64,000 nucleotides of DNA, taken from the NCBI RefSeq assembly GCF_011067745.1, contig NZ_JAAMPJ010000014.1, forward strand, positions 248,001 through 312,000, given 5' to 3'. The translations under genes and the position numbers were made by a program. Shown in pieces: positions 8,528 to 16,979 of this stretch. How positions within the stretch are numbered: the stretch's first letter is position 1; every line of letters starts with the position of its first letter. This stretch comes from Lentzea alba (GTDB lineage: Bacteria; Actinomycetota; Actinomycetes; Mycobacteriales; Pseudonocardiaceae). The notes under the pieces are model-generated. The model saw only the letters and a list, made by a program, of their open reading frames with translations, was not told where the DNA came from and did not search any database.

Positions 8528-9022
8528 ATGAGCACTCCGCTGCCGACGACCAGAGAGCTGGTCTTGAAGTACGCCACGACCGTGGCTGCGGGTTTCGCGT
8601 TCTGGGGAACTGTCTGGAATCTCGTGTACGACAGGTTCCTCTACCGCTTCATCAAGATCTGCGTCGGCGACGTCGACCCCGGCAACCTGTCGTCGTTGAA
8701 CACCTGCAAGCCGATATCGCACGTCTCCTGGGTGCTGATCGTCAGCTGCGCGGTCCTCGGCGCCGGCCTGGCCGTTGGTCACGCCGTCGAGAGAGCGTCC
8801 CGCGCCGGTCAGTCGACGAGGGCGGCGCCAGGCCGTCCGGGCCCGCAGGTGAGCCCGTTCGCGGTCAACCCGCCCTGGCCGGCCACCTCGTCCGCAGCGG
8901 GCCGACCGGCCGAGCCACCGCCGGCGCGTGATCGGTTCGCGTTCTTCGGCGACAAGCGGCTGGTCGGCTTGTGGACGCTGTGCGGCGTGCTGGTCGGGAT
9001 CATCCAGATCTTCTTCCGCTGA
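8528..9022 (+). CDS. Hypothetical membrane protein with two membrane segments
   Basis: A 164-residue protein that I do not recognise. There are hydrophobic segments near residues 12-32 and 60-78, then a Pro/Ala-rich linker of about 50 residues and a third hydrophobic stretch at the C-terminus (LWTLCGVLVGIIQIFF). The start is uncertain: GTG 8498 and ATG 8504 are in frame, and none of the three has a clear ribosome site. ATG 8528 is a conservative choice. It stands alone between a terminator and a convergent gene. Confidence 0.5.
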   Translation: MSTPLPTTRELVLKYATTVAAGFAFWGTVWNLVYDRFLYRFIKICVGDVDPGNLSSLNTCKPISHVSWVLIVSCAVLGAGLAVGHAVERASRAGQSTRAAPGRPGPQVSPFAVNPPWPATSSAAGRPAEPPPARDRFAFFGDKRLVGLWTLCGVLVGIIQIFFR

Positions 9023-9028
9023 CGCCGG

Positions 9029-9583
9029 CTACTGGGCGAGGTCTCGCAGCACTGACTCGAGTGGCGCGAGGACGTTGCGGGAGATCTTGAGCTCTTCGGA
9101 GACGAGCACTTTGCTCGTGGTGAGCCGGCGCCAGAACTGGCCTGCGACGGGGATCTCGATGATGTCGAGCTCGAACACCGGCGGGTGGCCGAGTTCTTCG
9201 GTGAGCTGATCGACGACCTCGCGGAGCAGGTCCGAGAAGGCGGCCCTGGCGTCGTCGCGGCGCTGGGTGTTCTCGGGTGAGCGCCGGTCGGGCTCCCATT
9301 GTTCGTGGGCGCCGACCAGTTCTTCTGGCAGGCCGGCGGGCCAGCGGCCGGGTACGTGCTGGGCGCCGCCGGTGACGAGGGACTGCCTCCACCACCGGTC
9401 CCACTCGGCCCCGAAGGTCTCGGGCACCGTGACGCCGTGCAGCCGCGGCACCGGCGGCGTCAGGGGTGGGATGGCGTCGGCGGTGGGGGTGCTGATGCCG
9501 AGGGCGTCGCGGACGTAGAGGGCGAAGGTGTCGCCGGGGCCGCTCGACACCACCCATCTGTGCTTGCTCTGGTCGAGGTGCAT
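9029..9583 (-). CDS. Hypothetical soluble protein
   Basis: A 184-residue protein with no family that I can name. It is hydrophilic, has several Trp residues (EWDRWWRQS) and no signal peptide or membrane segment. It lies 21 nt downstream of hrpA on the same strand. It also has its own likely leaderless promoter, TACCGT eight bases before the ATG on the coding strand. A short hairpin GTAGC-GGCT-GCTAC (9594-9607) sits between the two genes. Confidence 0.55.
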   Translation of the reverse strand: MHLDQSKHRWVVSSGPGDTFALYVRDALGISTPTADAIPPLTPPVPRLHGVTVPETFGAEWDRWWRQSLVTGGAQHVPGRWPAGLPEELVGAHEQWEPDRRSPENTQRRDDARAAFSDLLREVVDQLTEELGHPPVFELDIIEIPVAGQFWRRLTTSKVLVSEELKISRNVLAPLESVLRDLAQ

Positions 9584-9604
9584 GTCATCCGACGGTAGCG
9601 GCTG

Positions 9605-12600
9605 CTACAAGGGCACGGCGTCCAAAGCCTTGTAGATGCGCTTGTCGCTGACGGTGTACCGCGTCCCGATGGTCTGGGCGAAGTACGACAGCCGCAGTTC
9701 CTCGATCATCCAGCGGATCTCGTCGAGCTCCGGCGCGGGTTCGTCGGCCGGGGTCTGCGCGCGCAGTTCCCGGTACTCGGCGTGGACCTGGTGGACCTTG
9801 CCGGTCCAGTCGAGGTCGCGGCGCGGGTTCTCGGGCAGTTTCTCGATGCGCCGGGAGATGCCTTTGAGGTAGCGCACGAGGTCGGGCAGCCGGTCGTAGC
9901 CGGTGTGGGTGACGAATCCCTTGTACACCAACGAGTTGAGCTGTGCGCGGATGTCGGCGACGGAGTCCGGTGCGCCCTTGAGCCCGGTCAGTTTCAGCTC
10001 GGCCTCGTGGGCGGCTTCGAGGACCTTGCGGACTTCCTGCACGACGACCCAGGTGGTGTCGTTCAGCGCGGCCTGGACCTTCTTCAGTTGCGCGGCATAG
10101 CTTCGAGCGTCCCACGCGGGTTCGCCCATGAGCCGGTCGACGGCGGCCATGATGCAGTCGGACAGCAGGTTCGCGACGCCGCCGTGCGGGTTGCGGGTCA
10201 GGGCGAGCTTGGCGGCGTTGTCGAGGTGGCGTTGCAGGTGTTTGACCGGTGAGTTGATGCCCAGCAGCAACAACCGGCGCACGCCGCGGCGGTGGGCGTA
10301 GGTCTGCCGGCCGGGGGTGTCGAGGACCTTGATCGCAACCGCGGAGCCGTGGTCGACGAGCGAGGGGTAGGCGGTGACGGTGATACCGGACTGCCGTTGC
10401 TCGATCGTTTTCGGCAGGGCGTCGAAGTCCCAGGTGGTGAGCCCGGTGCGTTCGAGGTGGCCGGCGGCCTGGCTGAGCGACTCGCGGACCTCGTCGCGCA
10501 GTTTTTCCTTGAGCGCGGCGATGTCCTTGCCCTCGGCCAGGGTGCGGTTCTGCTCGTCGACGACCTGGAAGGTGAGCTTGAGGTGGTCGGGGACGGCGTC
10601 GAACTGCCAGTCCTCGCGCTGCACGGTGACGCCGGTGAGTGCCCGCAGTTCGCGTTCGATGCCGCCGAGCAGGGACGTGTCGGCGGGTGTGAGGCGGGCG
10701 AGGACGGCGGTGGCGACGTCGGGGACGGGCACGAAGTTGCGGCGCAGCTGTTTGGGCAGCGACCGGATCAGCGCGACGACGAGTTCGTGGCGCAGGCCGG
10801 GGATCTGCCAGGAGAACGCGTCGTCGTCCAGGGTGGTGAGCGCGGGCAGCGGGAGTTGGACGGTGATGCCGTCCTTCTTGGTGCCGGGCTCGAAGTGGTA
10901 GCTCAGCGGCAGCGTGAGTTCGCCTTGGCGCCACTGGTCGGGGTAGGCGTCGGGGCTGACGTCGGCGCGGTCGTTGACCAGCATTTCCTTGGTGAAGGTC
11001 AGGAGGTTCTTGTCCTTCTGCTTCTTCCACCAGGAGTCGAAGTGCCGCGCGGAGACGACCTCGGCGGCGACGCGCTGGTCGTAGAACTCGTAGAGGGTTT
11101 CCTCGTCGACGACGATGTCGCGGCGGCGGGCGCGGTTCTCCAGTTCCTCGACCTCGTCGAGCAGGGCGCGGTTGGTGTGGAAGAACCGGTGGTGGGTGGT
11201 CCACTCCCCCTGCACGAGGGCGTGGCGGATGAACAGCTCACGGCTGAGTTCGGGGTCGATGCGGCCGTAGTTGACCTTGCGGCCGGCGACGATCGGCACG
11301 CCGTAGAGCGTGACCTTCTCCAGGGCGACGACGCTGCCGCGTTTGGTTTCCCAGTGCGGTTCGGAGTACTGGCGTTTGACGACGTGTTCGCCGAGGCGTT
11401 CGGCCCATTCGGGTTCGATCTTGGCGACGATGCGGCCCCACAGGCGGCTGGTCTCGACGAGTTCGGCGGCCATCACCCACTGCGGTGGTTTCTTGGCGAG
11501 CGCGGAGCCGGGGAAGATCGCGAACTTGGCGTTGCGGGCGCCGAGGAACTCGGTGAGGGGGCGGCGTTTCTCGCCGGGGGCCTGCTTTTTGAGGACGTCC
11601 TGGACGCCGATGTGGCTGAGCAGACCGGACAGCAGGGCGATGTGGATGTTGCGGGGGTCGCCGGGCTGGTCGGCGGGGTGCAAGCCGATCTGCTTGGCGA
11701 CCTGGCGCAGCTGCAGGTAGATGTCCTGCCATTCGCGCACGCGCAGGTAGTTGAGGAACTCGTTCTTGCACAGTTTGCGGAACTGGTTGCCGCTCAGCGC
11801 CTTCTGCTGTTCCTTGAGGTACTGCCACAGGTTCAGGAAGGTGACGAAGTCGGATTCCTTGTCGACGAACCGGGCGTGCTGCTGCGTGGCGGCTTCCTGG
11901 TGGTCGGCGGGCCGTTCGCGGGGGTCCTGGATGGACAGTGCCGCGGCGATGATCATGACTTCTTTGAGGCAGCCGGTGGTGTCGGCTTCGAGCACCATGC
12001 GGCCCAGGCGCGGGTCGACGGGCAGCTGGGCGAGCTTGCGGCCGGTCGGGGTGAGTTTCTGCTCCGATGATCCCTTCTGGGCGGCGTTGAGGGCGCCGAG
12101 TTCTTGGAGCAGGCCGATGCCGTCGTTGATGTTGCGCGAGTCCGGCGGGTCGATGAACGGGAACTTCGCGACGTCGCCGAGGCCGATGGCGGTCATCTGC
12201 AGGATGACGCTGGCGAGGTTGGTGCGCAGGATCTCCGCGTCGGTGAACTCGGGCCGTGCCTCGAAGTCCTCTTCGGAGTACAGGCGGATGCAGATGCCTT
12301 CGCTGACGCGGCCGCAGCGGCCCTTGCGCTGGTTCGCGGACGCCTGCGAGATCGGTTCGATGGGCAGTCGCTGGACCTTGAGGCGGTGGCTGTAGCGGGA
12401 GATGCGGGCGTTGCCGGGGTCGATGACGTACTTGATGCCCGGCACGGTGAGGCTGGTCTCGGCGACGTTGGTGGCGAGCACGATCCGGCGGCCGGTGTGG
12501 CGCTGGAAGACGCGGTGCTGCTCGCCGACGCTGAGCCTGGCGTAGAGCGGGAGGATCTCGGTGTTGCGGAGGTCTTCTTGTTTGAGGGCGTCGGCGGTGT

Positions 12601-13486
12601 CGCGGATCTCGCGTTCGCCGGACAGGAACACCAGGACGTCGCCGGGGCCTTCGGCCTGCAGTTCGTGGACGGCGTTGATGATGCCCTGGGTCTGGTCGTC
12701 GTCCTCGTCGAGCGGCCGGTAGCGGGTCTCGACGGGGTAGGTGCGGCCGGAGACCTCGATGATCGGGGCGTTCTCGAAGTGCTGGCTGAAGCGTTGCGGG
12801 TCGATCGTGGCGGAGGTGATCACGATCTTGAGGTCCGGGCGGCGCGGCAGCAGCTGTTTGAGGTAGCCGAGCAGGAAGTCGACGTTGAGGCTGCGTTCGT
12901 GGGCCTCGTCGATGATGATCGTGTCGTAGCGGCTCAGCGTCCGGTCGGTCTGGATCTCGGCGAGCAGGATGCCGTCGGTCATGAGTTTGACCAGGGTGTC
13001 GTCGCCGGACTGGTCGGTGAACCGGACCTTGTAGCCGACGGCGTCACCGAGTTTGGTGCCGAGCTCCTCGGCGACGCGTTCGGCGACGGTGCGGGCGGCG
13101 ATGCGGCGGGGCTGGGTGTGGCCGATCTGGCCGGTGACGCCGCGGCCGAGCTCCAGGCAGATCTTGGGCAGCTGGGTGGTCTTGCCGGACCCGGTCTCGC
13201 CGGCGACGATCACGACCTGGTGGTTCGCGATCAGCTCTTTGATGCCGTCCTTGTGCTGGCTGACCGGCAGTTCCTGCGGATAGGTGATCTTGGGAACGGA
13301 CTCCCGGCGCAGCTCGACCACGAGGGCGGCCTCGTCGATCTGGGCGGCGATCTCCTCGGTGATCTTCTTGCGGGCGAGCGGGTCTGTGACCCGGCGTACG
13401 CCGTCGAGGCGCCTGGCGAGCCGGCGTTGATCACGCGGCATGAGCTCGGGCAGGCGTTTGTGCAGTTCAGCGAGCGGGGTGTCCAT
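9605..13486 (-). CDS. hrpA: ATP-dependent RNA helicase HrpA
   Basis: A 1293-residue DEAH-box helicase, close to the 1300 residues of E. coli HrpA. Walker A is GETGSGKT (96-103), the DEAH box is D193-E-A-H196, motif III is SAT (VITSATID), and a QRKGRCGR motif VI follows. The ratchet/OB region and a long C-terminal DUF3418-like part complete the family layout. HrpA unwinds RNA and in E. coli helps rescue stalled ribosomes. The gene is divergent from the first DUF4240 gene with 75 nt between them. A TATCCT box lies 9 nt before the ATG, a plausible near-leaderless promoter. Confidence 0.93.
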   Translation of the reverse strand: MDTPLAELHKRLPELMPRDQRRLARRLDGVRRVTDPLARKKITEEIAAQIDEAALVVELRRESVPKITYPQELPVSQHKDGIKELIANHQVVIVAGETGSGKTTQLPKICLELGRGVTGQIGHTQPRRIAARTVAERVAEELGTKLGDAVGYKVRFTDQSGDDTLVKLMTDGILLAEIQTDRTLSRYDTIIIDEAHERSLNVDFLLGYLKQLLPRRPDLKIVITSATIDPQRFSQHFENAPIIEVSGRTYPVETRYRPLDEDDDQTQGIINAVHELQAEGPGDVLVFLSGEREIRDTADALKQEDLRNTEILPLYARLSVGEQHRVFQRHTGRRIVLATNVAETSLTVPGIKYVIDPGNARISRYSHRLKVQRLPIEPISQASANQRKGRCGRVSEGICIRLYSEEDFEARPEFTDAEILRTNLASVILQMTAIGLGDVAKFPFIDPPDSRNINDGIGLLQELGALNAAQKGSSEQKLTPTGRKLAQLPVDPRLGRMVLEADTTGCLKEVMIIAAALSIQDPRERPADHQEAATQQHARFVDKESDFVTFLNLWQYLKEQQKALSGNQFRKLCKNEFLNYLRVREWQDIYLQLRQVAKQIGLHPADQPGDPRNIHIALLSGLLSHIGVQDVLKKQAPGEKRRPLTEFLGARNAKFAIFPGSALAKKPPQWVMAAELVETSRLWGRIVAKIEPEWAERLGEHVVKRQYSEPHWETKRGSVVALEKVTLYGVPIVAGRKVNYGRIDPELSRELFIRHALVQGEWTTHHRFFHTNRALLDEVEELENRARRRDIVVDEETLYEFYDQRVAAEVVSARHFDSWWKKQKDKNLLTFTKEMLVNDRADVSPDAYPDQWRQGELTLPLSYHFEPGTKKDGITVQLPLPALTTLDDDAFSWQIPGLRHELVVALIRSLPKQLRRNFVPVPDVATAVLARLTPADTSLLGGIERELRALTGVTVQREDWQFDAVPDHLKLTFQVVDEQNRTLAEGKDIAALKEKLRDEVRESLSQAAGHLERTGLTTWDFDALPKTIEQRQSGITVTAYPSLVDHGSAVAIKVLDTPGRQTYAHRRGVRRLLLLGINSPVKHLQRHLDNAAKLALTRNPHGGVANLLSDCIMAAVDRLMGEPAWDARSYAAQLKKVQAALNDTTWVVVQEVRKVLEAAHEAELKLTGLKGAPDSVADIRAQLNSLVYKGFVTHTGYDRLPDLVRYLKGISRRIEKLPENPRRDLDWTGKVHQVHAEYRELRAQTPADEPAPELDEIRWMIEELRLSYFAQTIGTRYTVSDKRIYKALDAVPL

Positions 13487-13532
13487 TTGCGCTCAAGGAT
13501 AGTCAGGACGTTCAAATCGTTCGCGCCAATAA

Positions 13533-13555
13533 CTGTCGGACCCGGCCGCTAGCGT
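13533..13555 (+). promoter_or_regulatory. RecA-NDp (PafBC-type) promoter of the first DUF4240 gene
   Basis: CTGTCGGAC (13533-13541), an 8-nt spacer, then TAGCGT (13550-13555), then 6 nt to the ATG. The published RecA-NDp consensus is tTGTCRgtg-N8-TANNNT. The core TGTCR and the N8 spacing match; the last two bases of the first box are AC instead of tg. The start codon falls where transcription should begin, so the mRNA is expected to be leaderless. Confidence 0.65.
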
Positions 13556-13561
13556 GGCGGC

Positions 13562-14125
13562 ATGGACACCGGGGGCTTCTGGAGACTGGTCGATCACGCG
13601 CGGGAGAAGGCGGTTGACCTGGACGAACGGCGGGCGTGGCTGTCCGGGCGGCTGGCGTTGTTACCGGCCGGTGAGATCGCCGACTTCGCGGTGCGCCTGG
13701 ACGAGCAGCGGCGGCGGGTGGACACGTGGGCGCACTGGCAGGCGGCGACGCTGATCTGCCGGGGCCTGTGCGGCATGGACTCGTTCTTCTACTTCCAGGC
13801 GTGGCTGATCGGGCAGGGCCGCGAGGTGTTCGAGTCGGTCGTGGAGTCTCCGGACGCGCTGGCGTCCCTGCCCGCGGTACAGCGCTTGGCGTCGGCGGAC
13901 TCCGGGGCGGATGAGGACTGGCCGGACTGGGAGGCGCTGTACCGGGTGCCGGACGCGGCGTTCGAGGCGGTGTTCTCCGGTGATCTGGACGAGGTGCTGG
14001 AGTCGCGGGGGCAGACGCGGGCGTCGGATGTGTCGCCGGGCGGTGAGGACGTGAAGATGGAGGATCCCGCCGACATCGCGTGCCGGATTCCGCGGTTGTG
14101 GGCGTTGTTCGGGAATACGGCGTGA
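13562..14125 (+). CDS. DUF4240-domain protein, copy 1
   Basis: A 187-residue cytosolic protein of the DUF4240 family, whose function is unknown. Family marks are FWRLVDHAR at the N-terminus, TWAHWQAATLICRGLCG, and the FFYFQAWLIGQGREVFESV block near residue 80, followed by the PDALASLP stretch. Copies 2 and 3 follow directly on the same strand and share these blocks, so this is a local expansion. All three have their own copy of the same promoter, which argues against a single operon and for shared control. The start is ATG 13562, where the -10 box is 6 nt upstream and there is no ribosome site. Confidence 0.82.
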   Translation: MDTGGFWRLVDHAREKAVDLDERRAWLSGRLALLPAGEIADFAVRLDEQRRRVDTWAHWQAATLICRGLCGMDSFFYFQAWLIGQGREVFESVVESPDALASLPAVQRLASADSGADEDWPDWEALYRVPDAAFEAVFSGDLDEVLESRGQTRASDVSPGGEDVKMEDPADIACRIPRLWALFGNTA

Positions 14126-14150
14126 TCGTCCGATCGGCGCACCCCGAAAA

Positions 14151-14173
14151 TTGTCGGACCCGCCCGATAACGT
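14151..14173 (+). promoter_or_regulatory. RecA-NDp (PafBC-type) promoter of the second DUF4240 gene
   Basis: TTGTCGGAC (14151-14159), an 8-nt spacer and TAACGT (14168-14173), then 7 nt to ATG 14181. It matches the sites at 13533 and 14790 in both boxes and in spacing. Confidence 0.68.
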
Positions 14174-14180
14174 CGTCGGC

Positions 14181-14762
14181 ATGGACCTCGACGTCTTCTG
14201 GGACCTGCTCGACGAATCGACACATTCCGCCTCTGACCAGCGGGAACGCCGTGCGTGGCTGACGTCGCGGCTGGCTTTGCTGTTACCGGGCGACATTGTC
14301 GGTTTCGAGGTGCTGCTGAGCGCGTCACGCGGTCGGGTGAACACGTTCTCACACTGGCACGCGGCTTATGTTCTGTGCGACGGCTTGTGTTCGGCGGAGC
14401 AGTTCTTCGCATTCCAGTCGTGGTTGATCGGGCTGGGCCGCGACGTGCTGGGGTCGGTGGCGTCGTGCCCGGACGCGCTGGCGGAGGTGCCGGCGGTGCG
14501 GACGTTGCTGGCGGTCGGGGCACAGTCGTGGCCGGATGCGGCGTGGCCGTTGTGGCCGGGACTGGAGCGGGTGCCGCGCGAGGCGTTCTTCGCCGCGACG
14601 GGCCGTTCGCTCGACCGGGCGCTGGCGATCTTGGGGTGTGTGCCGGTGACGGACGCGGGCCCGTTCTCGGGTCCGGTGTGGGATTTGGACTCGCCGGTGG
14701 AGGCGGCGGTGCGGCTGCCGCGGTTGTGGGAGCTGTCGGGTGGGCAGGAGAAGGCCGCCTGA
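14181..14762 (+). CDS. DUF4240-domain protein, copy 2
   Basis: A 193-residue DUF4240 protein. It keeps VFWDLLDES, FSHWHAAYVLCDGLC and AFQSWLIGLGRDVLGSV but is more diverged than copies 1 and 3 in the C-terminal third. There it lacks the acidic EDWPDWE-type stretch and reads PDAAWPLWPGLE instead. The start ATG 14181 is taken from the alignment with the other copies and the leaderless promoter; the longer open frame from 14151 would translate the promoter itself. Confidence 0.8.
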   Translation: MDLDVFWDLLDESTHSASDQRERRAWLTSRLALLLPGDIVGFEVLLSASRGRVNTFSHWHAAYVLCDGLCSAEQFFAFQSWLIGLGRDVLGSVASCPDALAEVPAVRTLLAVGAQSWPDAAWPLWPGLERVPREAFFAATGRSLDRALAILGCVPVTDAGPFSGPVWDLDSPVEAAVRLPRLWELSGGQEKAA

Positions 14763-14789
14763 CCTGGTCCGATCCGCGGGCGTCAAAAA

Positions 14790-14812
14790 TTGTCAGACCC
14801 CCTCGCTAGCGT
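14790..14812 (+). promoter_or_regulatory. RecA-NDp (PafBC-type) promoter of the third DUF4240 gene
   Basis: TTGTCAGAC (14790-14798), an 8-nt spacer and TAGCGT (14807-14812), then 7 nt to ATG 14820. Of the three copies it is the closest to the published consensus in the first box. Confidence 0.7.
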
Positions 14813-14819
14813 GCTCGGC

Positions 14820-15371
14820 ATGGACCTGAACGCGTTCTGGGCCCTGGTCGAGAGGTCGTCCGCGGAGACCTCCGGGCAGGACGAGCGGCTGGAGTGGCTG
14901 ACCGCCGCTCTGTCCGGCGCGGATGCGTGTGAGTTCGCGCTCCGGCTGGACGAGGTGCGGCGGCGGGTGGACACGTGGGCGCACTGGCACGCGGCCGACG
15001 TGATCTGCGCCGGGCTGTGCTCGGACGACGGGTTCTTCTACTTCCAGGCGTGGCTGATCGGGCTGGGCCGGGAGGTGTTCGAGTCGGTGGAGTCGTCACC
15101 GGACGCGCTGGCGGATCTGCCGCACGTCCGGATGCTGGCCTCGCGTGGTGGCGTGCACGCGTGGGCGGATGACGAGTGGCCGGACTGGGAGGGCCTCGAC
15201 TACGTGGCGGCCGAGGCGTTCGACGGTGATCTGGAGTCGGTGCTGGCCTCGCGTGGCGTGGAGGTGCTGGTGTCTCCGGATCCGTCCGGTGAGCAGTGGG
15301 ATTTCGCGGATCCGGCGGAGATCTCGGCCCGGATTCCGCGGCTGGGCGCGTTGTTCGGGAAGGTGGCGTGA
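14820..15371 (+). CDS. DUF4240-domain protein, copy 3
   Basis: A 183-residue DUF4240 protein very similar to copy 1. It shares FWALVERSS, DTWAHWHAADVICAGLC and FFYFQAWLIGLGREVFESV, then DEWPDWEGLDYV and a closing ARIPRLGALFGK that parallels CRIPRLWALFGN in copy 1. The start ATG 14820 sits 7 nt after the -10 box. The stop overlaps the next start by one base (TGATG), so the following small gene is probably translated from the same message. Confidence 0.82.
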   Translation: MDLNAFWALVERSSAETSGQDERLEWLTAALSGADACEFALRLDEVRRRVDTWAHWHAADVICAGLCSDDGFFYFQAWLIGLGREVFESVESSPDALADLPHVRMLASRGGVHAWADDEWPDWEGLDYVAAEAFDGDLESVLASRGVEVLVSPDPSGEQWDFADPAEISARIPRLGALFGKVA

Positions 15372-15697
15372 TGGACATCCCGGTGGATGTCGTGGTGTGG
15401 CGGGCTCCGGGGCCGGCGTCGTTGCCGGAGGCGGCGGCGCGGTATGCGGAGCTGCGGTCCTCGCCGCTGGGCGCGTTCGACACCGCGGTGGCGGCGTTCG
15501 TGCGCGAGTTGCGGCAGACCTCACCGGACCCGGCCTCGCCGGTGACGTGGAACGAGGCGCTGACGGTGGGCACGGACGCGGTGATCGTGCACGTGGTGTG
15601 GCCGGGTCAGCGGCAGGTGCTGGACCTGGTGGCGTTGCTGGCGGCGCGGCACGGTCTGGTGTGTTACGAGCCGGCCCGCCAGGTGGCGATGTCCTGA
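15371..15697 (+). CDS. Hypothetical small protein coupled to DUF4240 copy 3
   Basis: A 108-residue soluble protein with no family I can name. The second half looks like an alternating hydrophobic sheet (DAVIVHVVWPGQRQVLDLVALLAARHGLVCY). The ATG overlaps the stop of the preceding DUF4240 gene by one base, so it should be expressed with that gene from the damage-type promoter. Its last 34 nt overlap the convergent adenosine-deaminase-like gene. Confidence 0.6.
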   Translation: MDIPVDVVVWRAPGPASLPEAAARYAELRSSPLGAFDTAVAAFVRELRQTSPDPASPVTWNEALTVGTDAVIVHVVWPGQRQVLDLVALLAARHGLVCYEPARQVAMS

Positions 15698-16638
15698 CGC
15701 AGCGCGGTTTTCGTGGCCGCGGGCGCGAAGGAGGCGTCGACGGCGTTGGTGGCGATCGCCGCGAGGGCGTCGTCGTCGAACCCGAGGACGTCGCGCAGCA
15801 CCCGGTACTCGTCGGTGAGGGTGGTGCCGGTCGTGGCGGGGATGTCGGTGCTGAGCGTGACGGTCAGCCCGGCCTCGACGAGTTGTGGCAGTGGATGAGA
15901 GGAGAGTGAGTCGACCAGTCCCAACGCTACGTTGGACGACGGACACGCTTCGAGCGGAATGGCGCGGTCCCGCAGCAGCGCGACGACCTCCGGGTCTTCG
16001 AGGGCGCGGAACCCGTGGCCGATCCGGTCGGCGAGCCCGACGGTCACGGCTTCGGCGACGCTCGGCGCCCCGCAGCACTCCCCCGCGTGGTGCACGAGCC
16101 CGATCCCGGCTTCCCGCGCGGCACGGAACACGGCGGCGAACGGCGTCAGCGGGTAGTCCTCCGCGCCCGCCATGCCGATCGCCACGACCCGTGGGTGCAG
16201 TGTCGCGAGCCGAAGCGAGGCCTCGAGTCGTTCGACCGACCGTTTCCGAGGGTGGTCCACGATCACACGGCATTCGATGCCGTGGGCGGCCTGTCCTGCG
16301 GCGAGCCCGGACAACACCGCCTCGAGCGGCATGTCCGGATCGGCGAGCCGTTCTCCGTGCGCTGCCGCGGTGAACGTGACCTCGGCGTACCGGGTCCCCT
16401 GCGCTGCTTCCTCGGCGCAGAACTCGTACGCGATCCGGTGAAAGTCCTCGGCTCGCCGCAGGCAGTCCCGCACTGCCCCGTTGTGGTCGGCGAACTGCGT
16501 GAAGTCGGCGAACGGCCCGGTCCGCGCCCGCACGTCGATGCCGTGGTGGTCGGCGAGCTCGGCGAGGGTGTCTGCCCGCACGGTGCTTTCCAGGTGCACG
16601 TGCAGGTGGGCTTTGGGCAACGCCGCAAGATCACGCAT
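15664..16638 (-). CDS. Adenosine-deaminase-family metal hydrolase with altered active site
   Basis: A 324-residue amidohydrolase. Zinc-binding HxH is in HLHVHLES (H13, H15), the catalytic His-Ala-Gly-Glu is in VHHAGECC, and RIGHGF gives the next active-site His. The final metal Asp is in LSTDIPATTG. Adenosine deaminases normally have two Asp there (TDDP), and the second, which contacts purine N7, is Ile here. Base deamination is still likely but the substrate may not be adenosine. ATG 16638 fits the family start and has TAGCGT 8 nt upstream (leaderless); the frame extends to 16902 without support. Confidence 0.8.
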   Translation of the reverse strand: MRDLAALPKAHLHVHLESTVRADTLAELADHHGIDVRARTGPFADFTQFADHNGAVRDCLRRAEDFHRIAYEFCAEEAAQGTRYAEVTFTAAAHGERLADPDMPLEAVLSGLAAGQAAHGIECRVIVDHPRKRSVERLEASLRLATLHPRVVAIGMAGAEDYPLTPFAAVFRAAREAGIGLVHHAGECCGAPSVAEAVTVGLADRIGHGFRALEDPEVVALLRDRAIPLEACPSSNVALGLVDSLSSHPLPQLVEAGLTVTLSTDIPATTGTTLTDEYRVLRDVLGFDDDALAAIATNAVDASFAPAATKTALRQDIATWRAGS

Positions 16639-16979
16639 GTGCGGCGACGCTACGCAGCGCCGCCGCACCACGCCCGGCATTTTCGGCGCGGCATTGTCGG
16701 CCCAGCCGCATGCGGGGTGCCACAGCACCGTGGGGAACCGCCGTGTCGAACCGCGGAGCCGCGGCACGGGTGCGGAACTGCCCTGTCGTGCCCTGAGGAG
16801 TAGGCCGCGTGTTCGCCCTGCTTCGGGGTGCCGGCCGCGTCGAACCACACGGCCGCCGAACCGTGGTGTCGCGCCCTGGGACGTGAGCCGCCCCGTCTTC
16901 AACCCGCCACCGCGGGCCAGCCGCGTCCCACAGGAACCGCGTCGAACCGCTCACCCGCCGCGTGCCCCGGAGGGCGGCG
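16639..16979. other. Intergenic stretch without a gene
   Basis: These 341 nt are GC-rich and crossed only by frames with no family match. The left end holds the leaderless -10 of the deaminase-like gene (forward strand ACGCTA, 16647-16652). The motif GTCGAACC occurs three times in loosely similar surroundings (about 16744, 16837 and 16938), and CCGCGG-AG-CCGCGG is a small palindrome near 16752-16765. I see no RNA gene. Confidence 0.4.

Noticed and set aside
10292-13552. Long plus-strand open frames opposite hrpA (592 and 482 codons)
   Set aside because: They are antisense to an intact HrpA with all helicase motifs, and the products are Gly/Val/Asp-rich without domains.
16740-16945. Three GTCGAACC motifs as a regulatory array
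   Set aside because: Spacing is irregular, flanks differ, and the motif is short enough to occur by chance in this composition.
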